Source: an uncultured Bacteroidota bacterium (GTDB taxonomy: Bacteria > Bacteroidota > Bacteroidia > Chitinophagales > Chitinophagaceae). From it: a stretch of DNA of 64,000 nt. Numbering within the stretch: the first letter of the stretch is position 1; the number at the start of each line of letters is the position of its first letter. Below are positions 29,616-38,608 of the stretch, one piece after another. The position numbers were made by a program, and so were the translations under genes. The DNA is taken from assembly GCA_903938445.1 (NCBI GenBank), contig CAJADG010000032.1, positions 27,446-91,445 on the forward strand. The letters are read 5' to 3'. The notes beneath the pieces are model-generated. The model did not search any database, was not told the origin of the DNA, and saw only the letters and a list, made by a program, of their open reading frames with translations.

Positions 29616-32300
29616 GTGATAAATCTAGGATACAAATTTAATGTAAAATTCAGGCCTTGTATTGTAAAAATGGCATTTTTACTATTATTAACAATAGTTT
29701 TTGCCCCCTTATTACTTAATGCACAGTCTTCTAAGGGAAAAAAGGCTAAAAATGGCATTTCAACTCCTATTTTAAAGGACACAAGTTCTATAATCAAGGA
29801 CACTATTCGTCCAGTTGATTCAACTAAAATTCAAACACTGAGATTGTCTAAAGATAGTCTGGATGGAATAGTAGATTATAATGCGGCAGATTCCGGGGTG
29901 ATGATTATGAAGACAAAGGAGTTTTTTTTGTACGGAAATGCTAAAACAGTTTACAAAGCTTCTCAGTTAGAAGCTGCTAATATCATTTTTGATCAACAAA
30001 GTCAAAATATACGTGCATTTGGTGCAAAGGATACCTCCGGAAATCCAATGAGCAATCCAAAATTTAAAGAAGGTACAATGTCTTCCGTGAATGACTCCAT
30101 CTTTTTCAATTTAAAATCAGGAAAGGGACTTACTAAGAATACAAATTTTCAACAAGGAGAAATTTTTGTGAATGCAAAGACCATGAAAAAAATTAGTAAG
30201 GATGAAGCCTTTGCTTGGAAGGCAAAGTTCACTACTTGTAATTTAGATGAACCACATTTTGCTTTTGTTACCAATAAGCTTAAGATTATTAATGACAAAG
30301 TTGGTTTGTCAGGGCCTATTTATCCTGAATTTGAAGGCGTACCCATTCCACTTGAAATTCCATTTGCCATGTTCCCATTAACCAGGGGAAGACATTCAGG
30401 TTTTATGGCACCGGCATTCTCGACGAGTGAAGATTTTGGATTAGGTTTTGAAGGGTTAGGATATTATAAGATATTAAGCGAAAATGTGGATGCTACAGTT
30501 AGAGCAAATATTTATTCTTATGGTGGATGGAGTACAAATTTAAATACAAAGTATATTAAGCGTTATAAATACTTAGGCAATTTTAATTTATCTATTCAAA
30601 ATACTAGAATATTAAATCGTAATACTTCCATTTCTGAAGAGTTTACGGGCGGTAAAACATTTATGTTGAATTGGACGCATTCTATGGATAGTAGGGCTTT
30701 GCCAGGGACTAATTTTTCGGCAAATGTGAACTTTGGTAGTTCAAAATACAATACCTATTTGTTGAATAATCCTTATCAAAATTTTCAAAATCAATTGAGC
30801 TCATCTATTTCATATTCAAAGTCTTGGAATAATTTATATAATTTATCAGTCAATTTAAATCATAGTCAAAATACAAACCAAAGAACAGTAAATTTAAGTT
30901 TACCTAATATCAACTTTAATGCACTAACAATTTATCCATTTCAAAAGAAAGATCAAATTGGAGCAGGTAAATGGTATGAAAAAATTGGTATTGGCTACAA
31001 TGGGTCATTTCAAAATCAGTTAAGTTTTTATGATTCAAGTATCAACATAAATAAGTTATTGGATACCATGCAATGGGGGGCAACCCATAGTATCCCCATT
31101 ACTTTATCCTTGCCAAGTATGGGGCCTATAACTATTTCGCCTTCTATTGGATTTGAAGATAAATGGTTTGGACAGTCAAGTACTTTAAGTTGGAACTCAA
31201 AATTAAAAAAAGTTGATACTACCATTACACGAGGTTTTTATAATGCTGCGCATGTAACTTTTGGAGTCGGTACTGCAAGTAGAATTTTTGGTACCTATAA
31301 AGTAAAGGGTGATTATGTGGAAGCTATTAGACATGAAATTAGACCAACCTTAAGTTTTAATTTCACTCCCGATTTAGCATCATCATATCACTACACTTCA
31401 CAAGTAGATTCAACAGGGAGAAGATATCGTTTCTCAAAGTTTGATAATATAGGAATGGGAGGTGCTTATTCCGAGGGTACTTTTGGTGGATTAGGGTTTG
31501 GAATCGACAATTTATTGGAAATGAAAGTTAAAGATAAAGGAGATACAACTGGCACAACTTTCAAAAAGGTAAAATTGATCGAAGGATTTGGTTTTACATC
31601 TAACTATAACTTTTTAGCAGATAGTTTTAAATTAGGTAATTTTAATTTTTATGCCAGAACATTATTATTCAATACCGTTAACATAAGTTCTTCCTTTAGT
31701 CTTGATCCCTATGCAACAGATAAGCAAGGATACCGTGTAAATAGATTAGATTTTGATCCATCAAAACTGAAATTTGGAAATATTACGAATGGAGGGGTTT
31801 CATTCTCAACTTCCTTTAAAAGTAAATCCACTAAAGAAGATGCTTCAAAGAAAAAAAATGAAGTGCCTGTTGATCCTTTCATGACACCCGAGGAGCAACA
31901 AAGACAATTACAATACGTAAGAGCAAATCCTGCTGAATTTACAGACTTTAATATACCATGGACTTTAACGGTTTCCTATTCATTTAATTTTACAAGAGTG
32001 TTAAAATCAGATTTTTCTGGCTACAAAATACAAACCTATAATTCACTTAATTTTAATGGTGATTTTAGTTTAACCCCAAAATGGAAAATAGGAGGTACTG
32101 GTTATGTTGATGTCGCAAAAGCTAGTATTCAACAAATGAGTATGTTTATAACACGTGAAATGCACTGTTGGCAATTGGCAATTAATGTTACTCCCATCGG
32201 GTTGTATAAATCCTTTAGTATTACTGTAAATCCTAAGTCAGGTATCTTAAGAGATTTGAAAATTAATAGGAGCCGTACTTTTTCCTCATCCAGTTACTAA
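29616..32300 (+). CDS. LptD-like LPS assembly outer-membrane protein
   Basis: 894 residues from GTG 29616; ATG 29670 is an alternative start. The GTG gives the signal peptide a Lys/Arg-containing n-region before AFLLLLTIVFAPLLLNAQ. An OstA-like N-terminal part (about 80-240) has FLYGNAKTVYKASQLEAANI and FTTCNLDEPHFAFVTNKLKI, and its FPLTRGRHSGFMAPAF segment is diagnostic of LptD_2. A large beta-barrel follows, ending SGILRDLKINRSRTF. The Cys in TTCNL is retained. It inserts LPS in the outer leaflet. TATTTTTG (29603-29610) ends 5 bp before the GTG. It is divergent from the amiC-MCE-OstA unit, so both halves of an LPS bridge are encoded here. Confidence 0.88.
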   Translation: MINLGYKFNVKFRPCIVKMAFLLLLTIVFAPLLLNAQSSKGKKAKNGISTPILKDTSSIIKDTIRPVDSTKIQTLRLSKDSLDGIVDYNAADSGVMIMKTKEFFLYGNAKTVYKASQLEAANIIFDQQSQNIRAFGAKDTSGNPMSNPKFKEGTMSSVNDSIFFNLKSGKGLTKNTNFQQGEIFVNAKTMKKISKDEAFAWKAKFTTCNLDEPHFAFVTNKLKIINDKVGLSGPIYPEFEGVPIPLEIPFAMFPLTRGRHSGFMAPAFSTSEDFGLGFEGLGYYKILSENVDATVRANIYSYGGWSTNLNTKYIKRYKYLGNFNLSIQNTRILNRNTSISEEFTGGKTFMLNWTHSMDSRALPGTNFSANVNFGSSKYNTYLLNNPYQNFQNQLSSSISYSKSWNNLYNLSVNLNHSQNTNQRTVNLSLPNINFNALTIYPFQKKDQIGAGKWYEKIGIGYNGSFQNQLSFYDSSININKLLDTMQWGATHSIPITLSLPSMGPITISPSIGFEDKWFGQSSTLSWNSKLKKVDTTITRGFYNAAHVTFGVGTASRIFGTYKVKGDYVEAIRHEIRPTLSFNFTPDLASSYHYTSQVDSTGRRYRFSKFDNIGMGGAYSEGTFGGLGFGIDNLLEMKVKDKGDTTGTTFKKVKLIEGFGFTSNYNFLADSFKLGNFNFYARTLLFNTVNISSSFSLDPYATDKQGYRVNRLDFDPSKLKFGNITNGGVSFSTSFKSKSTKEDASKKKNEVPVDPFMTPEEQQRQLQYVRANPAEFTDFNIPWTLTVSYSFNFTRVLKSDFSGYKIQTYNSLNFNGDFSLTPKWKIGGTGYVDVAKASIQQMSMFITREMHCWQLAINVTPIGLYKSFSITVNPKSGILRDLKINRSRTFSSSSY

Positions 32301-32311
32301 TTTTTTGTAAA

Positions 32312-33049
32312 TTATTTTTCGTTGGCTAAATAATAGTTGGCCATTATATCGTACACTATTTTTTTAAGTTCATCCGATGTTTTGCCTTGAGGAAATACTG
32401 CAGGTAGAATATGCATTTCAATTTTACCAGGTTGTAGATACATAGCTGGTTTTGCAGGCAACATTTTTTTTGTATTTAATAGAATAACTGGTACAATTGG
32501 TTTTTGAGTGTCAATAGCTAATTTAAATGCACCATCATAGAAAGATTTTAATGGTGCTTCGGTAATGTTCCTTGTACCTTCTGGATAGATAAGCATATCT
32601 AATCCATGGGTTAAAACATGCTTCATTTGCTCATAACTCTCTTGTCTACTTTTTGTGCTTTTTCGGTCTACTAAAACTGTTCCATAAGAGTAGATCCAAC
32701 CAAAAAGTGGAATATAGGAAAATGACTTTTTAGCTATCGTTTTATTGGCTCTTGGTAAAAATGGGAAACTCACTGGAATATCTAATAAACTATTATGATT
32801 GCAAACAACTATTGCATTCTCTAACCCATTAAAAACTTCTTTCCCTTTTACTTTAAATCGAATACCTGAAAGTAGCATAAAAAGGCCCATCCAAAGACGG
32901 GACAATTGACGATGCCATTGTGTTTTTTTAGGTTCAGGCAATAGCGGACAAATAAAGTAAAACCACATAAAAATAAACATGGTGGAAGCAAACATTAGTA
33001 ATGCCCAAACTGCAAATATTCTAGCAATAATTTTTTTAAATAAATTCAT
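32312..33049 (-). CDS. 1-acyl-sn-glycerol-3-phosphate acyltransferase (PlsC family)
   Basis: 245 residues. An N-terminal membrane helix (FAVWALLMFASTMFIFMWFYF) is followed by the acyltransferase motifs: block I NHNSLLDIPV (H-x4-D, about 86-91), block II region GTVLVDRKS, block III YPEGTRN, and a Pro-containing PIVPVILL. It acylates lysophosphatidic acid to phosphatidic acid at the inner membrane. It is 12 bp from the convergent LptD-like gene, and ung lies 13 bp upstream on the same strand. Confidence 0.93.
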   Translation of the reverse strand: MNLFKKIIARIFAVWALLMFASTMFIFMWFYFICPLLPEPKKTQWHRQLSRLWMGLFMLLSGIRFKVKGKEVFNGLENAIVVCNHNSLLDIPVSFPFLPRANKTIAKKSFSYIPLFGWIYSYGTVLVDRKSTKSRQESYEQMKHVLTHGLDMLIYPEGTRNITEAPLKSFYDGAFKLAIDTQKPIVPVILLNTKKMLPAKPAMYLQPGKIEMHILPAVFPQGKTSDELKKIVYDIMANYYLANEK

Positions 33050-33062
33050 AGTTCTTTATCTT

Positions 33063-33734
33063 TTATGGCATCCAATCAATTGGATTTTTTCCATGTTGTG
33101 TTAAATAAATATTAGTACTACTAAAATGTTTGCAACCAAAGAATCCATTGTGTGCGCTTAATGGAGAAGGATGAGCAGATTTTAGTATTTTATGTTTAGT
33201 AGCGTCAATTAAAAATTGTTTTTGTTGCGCAAAGTTACCCCATAATAAAAAAACTATATCCTTTTTTTGTTCAGAAATAATTTTAATTACATCATTGGTA
33301 AAGTCCATCCACCCAATTTTACTATGGCTTGCTGGCTCATTTGCTCTTACAGTTAATGCTGCATTTAATAATAATACTCCTTGCTTAGCCCATTTGGTTA
33401 AGTCTCCGGATGTTGGTATTGGCATACCTATATCTTTGTTTAATTCTTTATAAATATTTAATAAGGACGGGGGAATTTTAACACCCTCAGGTACCGAAAA
33501 GCTTAATCCCATTGCTTGACCTGGTTGATGGTAGGGATCTTGTCCTAAAATAACTACTTGCACTTTATCAAAAGGTGTATGATCAAAAGCATTAAAAATT
33601 AAATTACCCTTTGGAAAAATGGTACTTTTTAAAGCCTTTTCTGTTTTTAGATGGGCTGTTATTTGTGAGAAATATGATTTTTTAAAAAGTGGCGCAAGCA
33701 CTTCTTTCCAACTTGCTTCAATTTTTACATCCAT
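33063..33734 (-). CDS. ung: Uracil-DNA glycosylase (family 1)
   Basis: 223 residues. The water-activating GQDPYHQPGQAMGLSFSV (Asp near residue 66), the uracil-binding LLLNAALTVR, LLWGNFAQ and the DNA-inserting HPSPLSAHNGFFGCKHFS are all intact. It removes uracil from DNA to start base excision repair. The length is normal. The start codon overlaps the end of the upstream helical-protein gene by 10 bp, which suggests co-transcription of the two and probably plsC. Confidence 0.97.
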   Translation of the reverse strand: MDVKIEASWKEVLAPLFKKSYFSQITAHLKTEKALKSTIFPKGNLIFNAFDHTPFDKVQVVILGQDPYHQPGQAMGLSFSVPEGVKIPPSLLNIYKELNKDIGMPIPTSGDLTKWAKQGVLLLNAALTVRANEPASHSKIGWMDFTNDVIKIISEQKKDIVFLLWGNFAQQKQFLIDATKHKILKSAHPSPLSAHNGFFGCKHFSSTNIYLTQHGKNPIDWMP

Positions 33735-34717
33735 GATTTACCATATTTATATGCGTATCGTATGAGTCTAATAATATTGATGTTCTTTTCCATATCAATA
33801 ATCAAATCTTTTCTATGAACATCATTGAAATTAGGTAAAGTAATGCTATTTAATTGAAGAAGTTTAAGTTGATTGATTGCTATTTGTCCAAAAGCTGGAA
33901 TGATAGACATGTTTATGGCAAATTCTATTTTCTTACTATTGTCAAATGGAAGCAATTTAATATGAGAAAACAAATTGGATGCTTGTTCTTGATATATGTC
34001 ATTGATCTTATCTATATTTTTAATTTTTGTTGCAAATGTATTAATTCCGTTTTGAGTGTCCTTGTAGGTGTCATACAAATCATTTGTCATTTGTATTAAT
34101 CCCCCAAGCATATACCAACAAGCATCCATTTGCTGATTGGAAGGTTCGTTTATATAGTGCTTACACATCAAAAGTGTATGGCCTCCTTTTCTCAAAGTGA
34201 TATCTAATATTTCTTCAATGGTTGTATCAGCTTCAAACTGTTTTTTTGAATCTTTTTGTGCTAGATGTGTGTTTTGCAAGGTTTTCCAATAGCTTTCTTT
34301 GCCATCCACTTCCGTTAACAATCTTTGATGGATATACACCAACACTTTTTCATTAAAACTCGAAGGGTTTGCCTTTTCAGGATGATTAAATAAATGATCT
34401 AACACATCCTCATTCATCTTATGCTCATCTATCATTTCATCATACAACACAGACATTAAAAAAAATAAAATGTTTCTTTCTTTTTCAATTTCGTTATTTA
34501 ACCTACCATTTAATTTTGAAAAAGCATTTGCTACGAAATGTAATTGTATGCTTTGATATTTAGACACTTTTTCGATTAATGCATTATCAAACTTTCCATC
34601 AAATTTTTCTTCTATTCCATGTAAAAATAATTTACCCCACTTTGCTGTACCTTTCAGATTAGTGAGTGCTGAAATTACAATGCATGATATATAATAAATG
34701 AAATTAAAAAAGTACAT
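33725..34717 (-). CDS. All-helical protein, possible class I isoprenoid synthase fold
   Basis: 330 residues, no certain family. One N-terminal hydrophobic stretch (FFNFIYYISCIVISALTNL) may be a membrane anchor or simply the first helix. The rest is helical. Two acidic motifs, about 130 residues apart, sit on helices: LYDEMIDEHKMNED (about 91-104) and MTNDLYDTYKDTQNGI (about 209-224). They resemble the first Asp-rich and the NDxxD/NSE-type metal-binding motifs of class I terpene/prenyl synthases. The substrate Lys/Arg and the FQxxDD pattern of prenyltransferases are not seen. The gene overlaps ung by 10 bp. The function is unknown; the fold call is inferred from motif spacing only. Confidence 0.5.
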   Translation of the reverse strand: MYFFNFIYYISCIVISALTNLKGTAKWGKLFLHGIEEKFDGKFDNALIEKVSKYQSIQLHFVANAFSKLNGRLNNEIEKERNILFFLMSVLYDEMIDEHKMNEDVLDHLFNHPEKANPSSFNEKVLVYIHQRLLTEVDGKESYWKTLQNTHLAQKDSKKQFEADTTIEEILDITLRKGGHTLLMCKHYINEPSNQQMDACWYMLGGLIQMTNDLYDTYKDTQNGINTFATKIKNIDKINDIYQEQASNLFSHIKLLPFDNSKKIEFAINMSIIPAFGQIAINQLKLLQLNSITLPNFNDVHRKDLIIDMEKNINIIRLIRYAYKYGKSWM

Positions 34718-34886
34718 AGGGTAGTAGCCTTTACATTAATTCTTTAAAAATAACATTAATTTCTTATTCTTTGTAAGTTGATTGATTATCAAATATTTAC
34801 ATAAAATATTGTATTTTAATTGTTTTAAAATCAATAATCAATTCAAGTAGTTTATTTTTAGAAAACTTTACAATAAATCTAATTTT

Positions 34887-36137
34887 ATGAAAGAAAAAAA
34901 AGCGCTTATTTTATCATTATTTTTTTTAATATGTTTAATAGGGAATAGTCAGGAAGTAATTCATACCATTATTCCTTTTAAGAACAATTCATATGTTTCA
35001 AAAAATATTAAAAAAGGTATTACCACTAGAGTATATTTTTATGTTACTAAGCTTACCAATGAACAACTAAATTTGGAAGTTAAATCTAATCAAATATCAA
35101 ATAGTTTTTTAGTTGATATTGACGGAAACAATATGCGTAAATTAGTTAAGATTCAAAAAGGTGATTCAATAATTGTCTTACCATTTGGGACTTTAATGAA
35201 TTTAAATATCGGCTATCATTTTGTTGAAATCATTTCATCAAAAAATTTCGACACTACTCCATCAATATTTAAATCACTTATTGTAGATCATTCAATTCCT
35301 GACGCCATTCAATTTAATAAATCAAATTATATGGGAGCCGCATCTACGCATTTAAGATATACAGTTCCTGAGGATTCAGCAATTCAATGGTTTTATACAG
35401 AAGTAAAAGTCCCTGATGAAGTAAAAAATTCAGTGAATGCATATTATGAAACAAATGGTTTTCATAGTGGTTATGGAGGATTACAAATTAACAATCCAAA
35501 TGAAAGAAGATTTATTTTCTCCATTTGGAGTTTATTTAAGACCGATGATCCTAAACAAATACCCAATGATTATATTGTTCATTTAAATAAAAAAGGAAAC
35601 GGTGTTTTCACAGGAGACTTTGGTGATGAGGGTTCTGGAGGACATAGTCATTTAGTTTTTCCATGGAAAACAAATACAACTTATAGATTTTTATCAGGTA
35701 TTACAGCATTAAAAGGGGATAGTGCAACCTATGTAGGATATTATGCTGCACCTAATGATGGCTATCAATGGCATTTGCTTTCTAAGTGGACGCAACATAA
35801 AACCGATACAAAAACTGGATTCAAACATTTATATGCTTTTGTTGAAAATTTTGGTGATAATGGGGATGATTATTTCAAAGCATATTACAGTAATCAATGG
35901 GCAATCACTTTTAATGGAAATTGGATCGAATTAACCGAGGCTAAGTTTACTACCACTGCTAATTTAAAGACTCATCAAAGATTTGACTATGGTGCAGGTG
36001 TGGAAGATGGAAAATTTTATATGTTTATGGGAGGATTTAGCAAAGTGAAAAATATCAATGCTGGTGATATCATTTCAAGACCAGCTACGGGTAAACATAT
36101 TACAATAGATTTTAAGAAATTAGAGGGGTTGGAATAG
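34887..36137 (+). CDS. DUF3472 domain protein, exported
   Basis: 416 residues with a signal peptide (about 1-22, ending IGNSQ). Residues about 25-130 form a beta-rich DUF5077-like N-terminal domain. Residues about 150-330 match DUF3472: WFYTEVKVPDEVKNSVNAYY, FHSGYGGLQINNPNERRFIF and SIWSLF, then YRFLSGI. DUF3472 proteins are widespread in Bacteroidota and often lie near polysaccharide-utilisation genes, but no enzymatic role is established and no such genes are nearby. There is no T9SS tail. The preceding 170 bp is AT-rich and shows no clear promoter match. A hairpin at 36142-36166 follows. Confidence 0.85.
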   Translation: MKEKKALILSLFFLICLIGNSQEVIHTIIPFKNNSYVSKNIKKGITTRVYFYVTKLTNEQLNLEVKSNQISNSFLVDIDGNNMRKLVKIQKGDSIIVLPFGTLMNLNIGYHFVEIISSKNFDTTPSIFKSLIVDHSIPDAIQFNKSNYMGAASTHLRYTVPEDSAIQWFYTEVKVPDEVKNSVNAYYETNGFHSGYGGLQINNPNERRFIFSIWSLFKTDDPKQIPNDYIVHLNKKGNGVFTGDFGDEGSGGHSHLVFPWKTNTTYRFLSGITALKGDSATYVGYYAAPNDGYQWHLLSKWTQHKTDTKTGFKHLYAFVENFGDNGDDYFKAYYSNQWAITFNGNWIELTEAKFTTTANLKTHQRFDYGAGVEDGKFYMFMGGFSKVKNINAGDIISRPATGKHITIDFKKLEGLE

Positions 36138-36141
36138 CAGG

Positions 36142-36281
36142 GATAACCTCGCTTCGCTCGGTTATCTTTAGGGGGAGCTTACCCAAAGGCTTTTAACTAA
36201 ACACGAAGCGTTTAGTTTGCTTTTTAAATACTCATCCGCTCAATCAAGCGAGCTTGTTTCGCGGCTTCGTATTTAAAAAGC
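36142..36281. repeat. Cluster of inverted repeats between the DUF3472 gene and tRNA-Arg
   Basis: Three palindromes: GATAACC (36142-36148) with GGTTATC (36160-36166); AACTAAAC (36195-36202) with GTTTAGTT (36210-36217); and a perfect 13-bp pair GCTTTTTAAATAC (36219-36231) with GTATTTAAAAAGC (36269-36281). Loops contain cttcg or cgaag. The last arm merges with the tRNA-Arg terminator, as in the tRNA-Leu locus. The first hairpin could terminate the DUF3472 transcript. No protein-coding potential is supported in this stretch. Confidence 0.65.
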
Positions 36282-36301
36282 CTGTCACTTTCGTGACAGG
36301 C
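36275..36301 (-). terminator. Rho-independent terminator of tRNA-Arg
   Basis: On the minus strand: GCCTGTCAC, GAAA tetraloop, GTGACAGGC, then TTTTT. A perfect 9-bp stem begins 5 bp after the tRNA 3' end. It shares the TGTCACGAAAGTGAC core with the tRNA-Leu terminator. Confidence 0.9.
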
Positions 36302-36305
36302 TTTG

Positions 36306-36379
36306 TGATCCGGATTGGATTCGAACCAATGACCCTCATCTTAGAAGGATGACGCTCTATCCAGCTGAGCTACCGAACC
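36306..36379 (-). tRNA. tRNA-Arg (anticodon TCT)
   Basis: 74 nt. The acceptor GGTTCGG pairs with CCGGATC (two G-U pairs) and the discriminator is A. The anticodon loop CTTCTAA lies on stem TCATC/GATGA, giving UCU for AGA/AGG codons. The D-loop AGCTCAGCTGGATAGAGC and T-loop GGTTCGAATCC are canonical. CCA is not encoded. Confidence 0.96.
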
Positions 36380-36399
36380 AGGAGCTTCCAATTGGAGCT

Positions 36400-36431
36400 G
36401 CAAAATAAGGATAAAATAAGCTTAATTCAAA
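36400..36431 (-). promoter_or_regulatory. Promoter of tRNA-Arg
   Basis: On the minus strand TTTG (36431-36428) is followed after exactly 20 bp by TATTTTGC (36407-36400), a near match to TAnnTTTG. The tRNA begins 20 bp downstream. The -33 element lies just past the tcdA stop codon. Confidence 0.65.
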
Positions 36432-36448
36432 GAAAATTGTGGTATAAA

Positions 36449-37174
36449 TCAATCGATTGTCATTAAATCTCTGATTACAACACTGGCAACTGTACAGCCA
36501 AACATGGCTGGCATATAACTTAAAGTGCCAATGATCGATTTTTTGGGGAATGCCTTTTCGGTAACTATAATTTTATCTTGGTCGGCTTTTTCGGGGCTGA
36601 AAACTACTTTTAACCCTTTTTTTATCCCTAAACTTTGCAATCTTTTTCTAACATACCTTGCCAAATTACATACATAGGTTTTAGAAATATCTGTAACTAC
36701 AATTTGAGAAGGATCAACTTTCCCACCAGCACCCATAGAGCTCACAATACGCAATTTCATATCCAAGCATTTTTTAATTAAAAACACCTTGCTGGATAAG
36801 GTGTCGATGCAATCCACTACATAATCCCAAGGCTCCGATTCCAATAATTTAGTAGTGATTTCTTCTTTAATATACATTTCGTGAACAGTGAGATTCAAGT
36901 TTGGATTAATGTCTAATAATCTTGCAGACAATACTTTGGCTTTTGGTAAATCTACTGTAGAATGTAATGCTTGTATTTGTCTATTAATATTACTTGCATC
37001 CACTCGGTCATTATCAACAATGGTGATATTACCCACTCCAGCGCGCACTATCATTTCAGCGCAAATGGCGCCCACACCTCCCAGTCCAATAACAAGTACT
37101 TTCTTGTCCATTAATTCTTCCATGCGTTCATCTCCCAACATTAACTGAGTTCTACTCATCCAATAAGGTATCAT
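36449..37174 (-). CDS. tcdA: tRNA threonylcarbamoyladenosine dehydratase (TcdA/CsdL, ThiF family)
   Basis: 241 residues. It begins with a SRTQLMLGDERMEELMDKKV-type E1 opening. The ATP-binding VLVIGLGGVGAICAEMIVRAG (about 26-46), IVDNDRVDASNINRQIQAL (the adenylation-site N-x-N-R-Q pattern) and DYVVDCIDTLSSK follow. SSMGAGGKVDP and the YVCNLARYVRKRL segment are specific to the TcdA/CsdL branch. It uses ATP to cyclise t6A in tRNA to ct6A, downstream of TsaD (15566-16588). Like E. coli TcdA it has a hydrophobic C-terminus (MPAMFGCTVASVVI). It is divergent from the BNR-repeat gene. Confidence 0.92.
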   Translation of the reverse strand: MIPYWMSRTQLMLGDERMEELMDKKVLVIGLGGVGAICAEMIVRAGVGNITIVDNDRVDASNINRQIQALHSTVDLPKAKVLSARLLDINPNLNLTVHEMYIKEEITTKLLESEPWDYVVDCIDTLSSKVFLIKKCLDMKLRIVSSMGAGGKVDPSQIVVTDISKTYVCNLARYVRKRLQSLGIKKGLKVVFSPEKADQDKIIVTEKAFPKKSIIGTLSYMPAMFGCTVASVVIRDLMTID

Positions 37175-37207
37175 ATCGTATCTTTAAAAAGTAAAAATGA
37201 AACTACT

Positions 37208-38230
37208 ATGCGTATTTTAAAAATAGTCCTTTTAATCTTTATAGCAAATCATTTGATGGCGCAAAATTCCATTAAAATATTGACAGAAAAAAAAGGAGTT
37301 AGTATCAGAGGCTTATCTGTACCCAATGCCAATGTAATTTGGGCGAGTGGAAGCAAAGGGACAATTGTAAAATCTATTGATGGAGGTGCAAATTTTGAAT
37401 GGACACAAGTTAAAGGGTATGAAAATAGAGATTTTAGATCCATTCATGCATGGGATGATAAAGAAGCTATTATAGCTGCGATTGCAGCGCCAGCATTAGT
37501 TTTAAAAACGATTGATGGAGGTATGAATTGGAATGTAGTTACAGAAATTTTAGATTCAAATATGTTTTTAGATGCCATACATTTTAAAGATGCTGATAAT
37601 GGATGGATTGTAGGAGACCCAATTGAAAATAACATTTTTCTTTTGTATACAAAGGATAGAGGGCAAAGCTGGCAGGAGGTTGGGATTGATTTTTTTAAAA
37701 CCAATGTGAATGAGGGAGAGGCTTTCTTTGCATCAAGTGGAACCAATATCGCTCATACAAAAGATGCATTAATGATGGTGAGTGGTGGATTGTCAAGCAG
37801 GTTATGGATCAATGGTATTCCTACAAATATTCCTATGATACAAGGTGCAAAATCAACAGGTGCTAATAGTATTGCCATAGCTCCTGATGAAAATAAAATG
37901 ATTATAGTGGGGGGAGATTTTACAAAAGATACCCTTAGAAAAAATAACTTTTTATGTTTAATAAAAAAAGTAAATAAAAATAATCAAACCGAATGGCAGC
38001 TTGCAAATAAATACCAAAATCCAAATGGATATAGATCTTGTGTTGAATTTATAGACAATAATTTGGTGATTACTTGTGGAACTTCGGGCGTAGATATTTC
38101 AAAAAATGGAGGACAAAATTGGAATTTAATTTCGAATCAAAGCTTCCATGTAGTTCAACATCAACCTAATAAAAAAGCAGTATTTTTAGCAGGTGTTGGT
38201 GGGAGGATCGGATATTTAAGCTTGGATTAA
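37208..38230 (+). CDS. Exported YCF48/BNR-repeat beta-propeller protein
   Basis: 340 residues with a signal peptide (1-18, ending HLMA). The rest is a predicted beta-propeller of BNR/YCF48-like blades: SKGTIVKSIDGGANFEWTQ, VLKTIDGGMNWNVV, YTKDRGQSWQEVGID and SKNGGQNWNLI are the Asp-box-like turns. Related Bacteroidota proteins are often labelled 'oxidoreductase' without evidence. No catalytic residues are recognisable; a scaffolding or binding role is more likely. There is no T9SS tail, so it is probably periplasmic. Start codon ATG 37208. Confidence 0.82.
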   Translation: MRILKIVLLIFIANHLMAQNSIKILTEKKGVSIRGLSVPNANVIWASGSKGTIVKSIDGGANFEWTQVKGYENRDFRSIHAWDDKEAIIAAIAAPALVLKTIDGGMNWNVVTEILDSNMFLDAIHFKDADNGWIVGDPIENNIFLLYTKDRGQSWQEVGIDFFKTNVNEGEAFFASSGTNIAHTKDALMMVSGGLSSRLWINGIPTNIPMIQGAKSTGANSIAIAPDENKMIIVGGDFTKDTLRKNNFLCLIKKVNKNNQTEWQLANKYQNPNGYRSCVEFIDNNLVITCGTSGVDISKNGGQNWNLISNQSFHVVQHQPNKKAVFLAGVGGRIGYLSLD

Positions 38231-38306
38231 GGCCCGTGATTTACTATTGCCGAAAATCTTATTTATTTGTTTTTTATATTCTAAAGCTTAACGTAACTTA
38301 GTAAAT

Positions 38307-38597
38307 ATGAAAAAGTATCAGGCAATAATATCTTTTGACATGGATGAGGAGTTTATGACTTTGGTGCCACCGCATCGAACTTATATTAACTTTTTACTAA
38401 ACAAGGGTGTAATTGATAGTTATGCCGTGAGTATGGAAACCCAAAATTCATGGATCACCATTAACGCAAATACTAAAAAAGAGGTAAAAGACATACTTGA
38501 AAAGTCGCCTTTAAGTAAATATTGGAGCTTTGAAATAGTAGAATTATTTGTGTATGATAGCCAATCTACTAGGCTTCCAGCGGTTCAATTAAATTAA
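38307..38597 (+). CDS. YciI-like small protein (dimeric alpha-beta barrel), function unknown
   Basis: 96 residues. KKYQAIISFDM, then PPHRTYINFLLNKGVIDSYA, WITINANTKKEVKDIL and the beta-strand FEIVELFVYD fit the YciI/muconolactone-isomerase-like ferredoxin fold. The usual His-Asp pair of YciI is only partly visible (PPHRTY). It is a stand-alone gene immediately upstream of tRNA-Val; the family assignment is tentative. Confidence 0.6.
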   Translation: MKKYQAIISFDMDEEFMTLVPPHRTYINFLLNKGVIDSYAVSMETQNSWITINANTKKEVKDILEKSPLSKYWSFEIVELFVYDSQSTRLPAVQLN

Positions 38598-38608
38598 TTC
38601 AACTTTTT

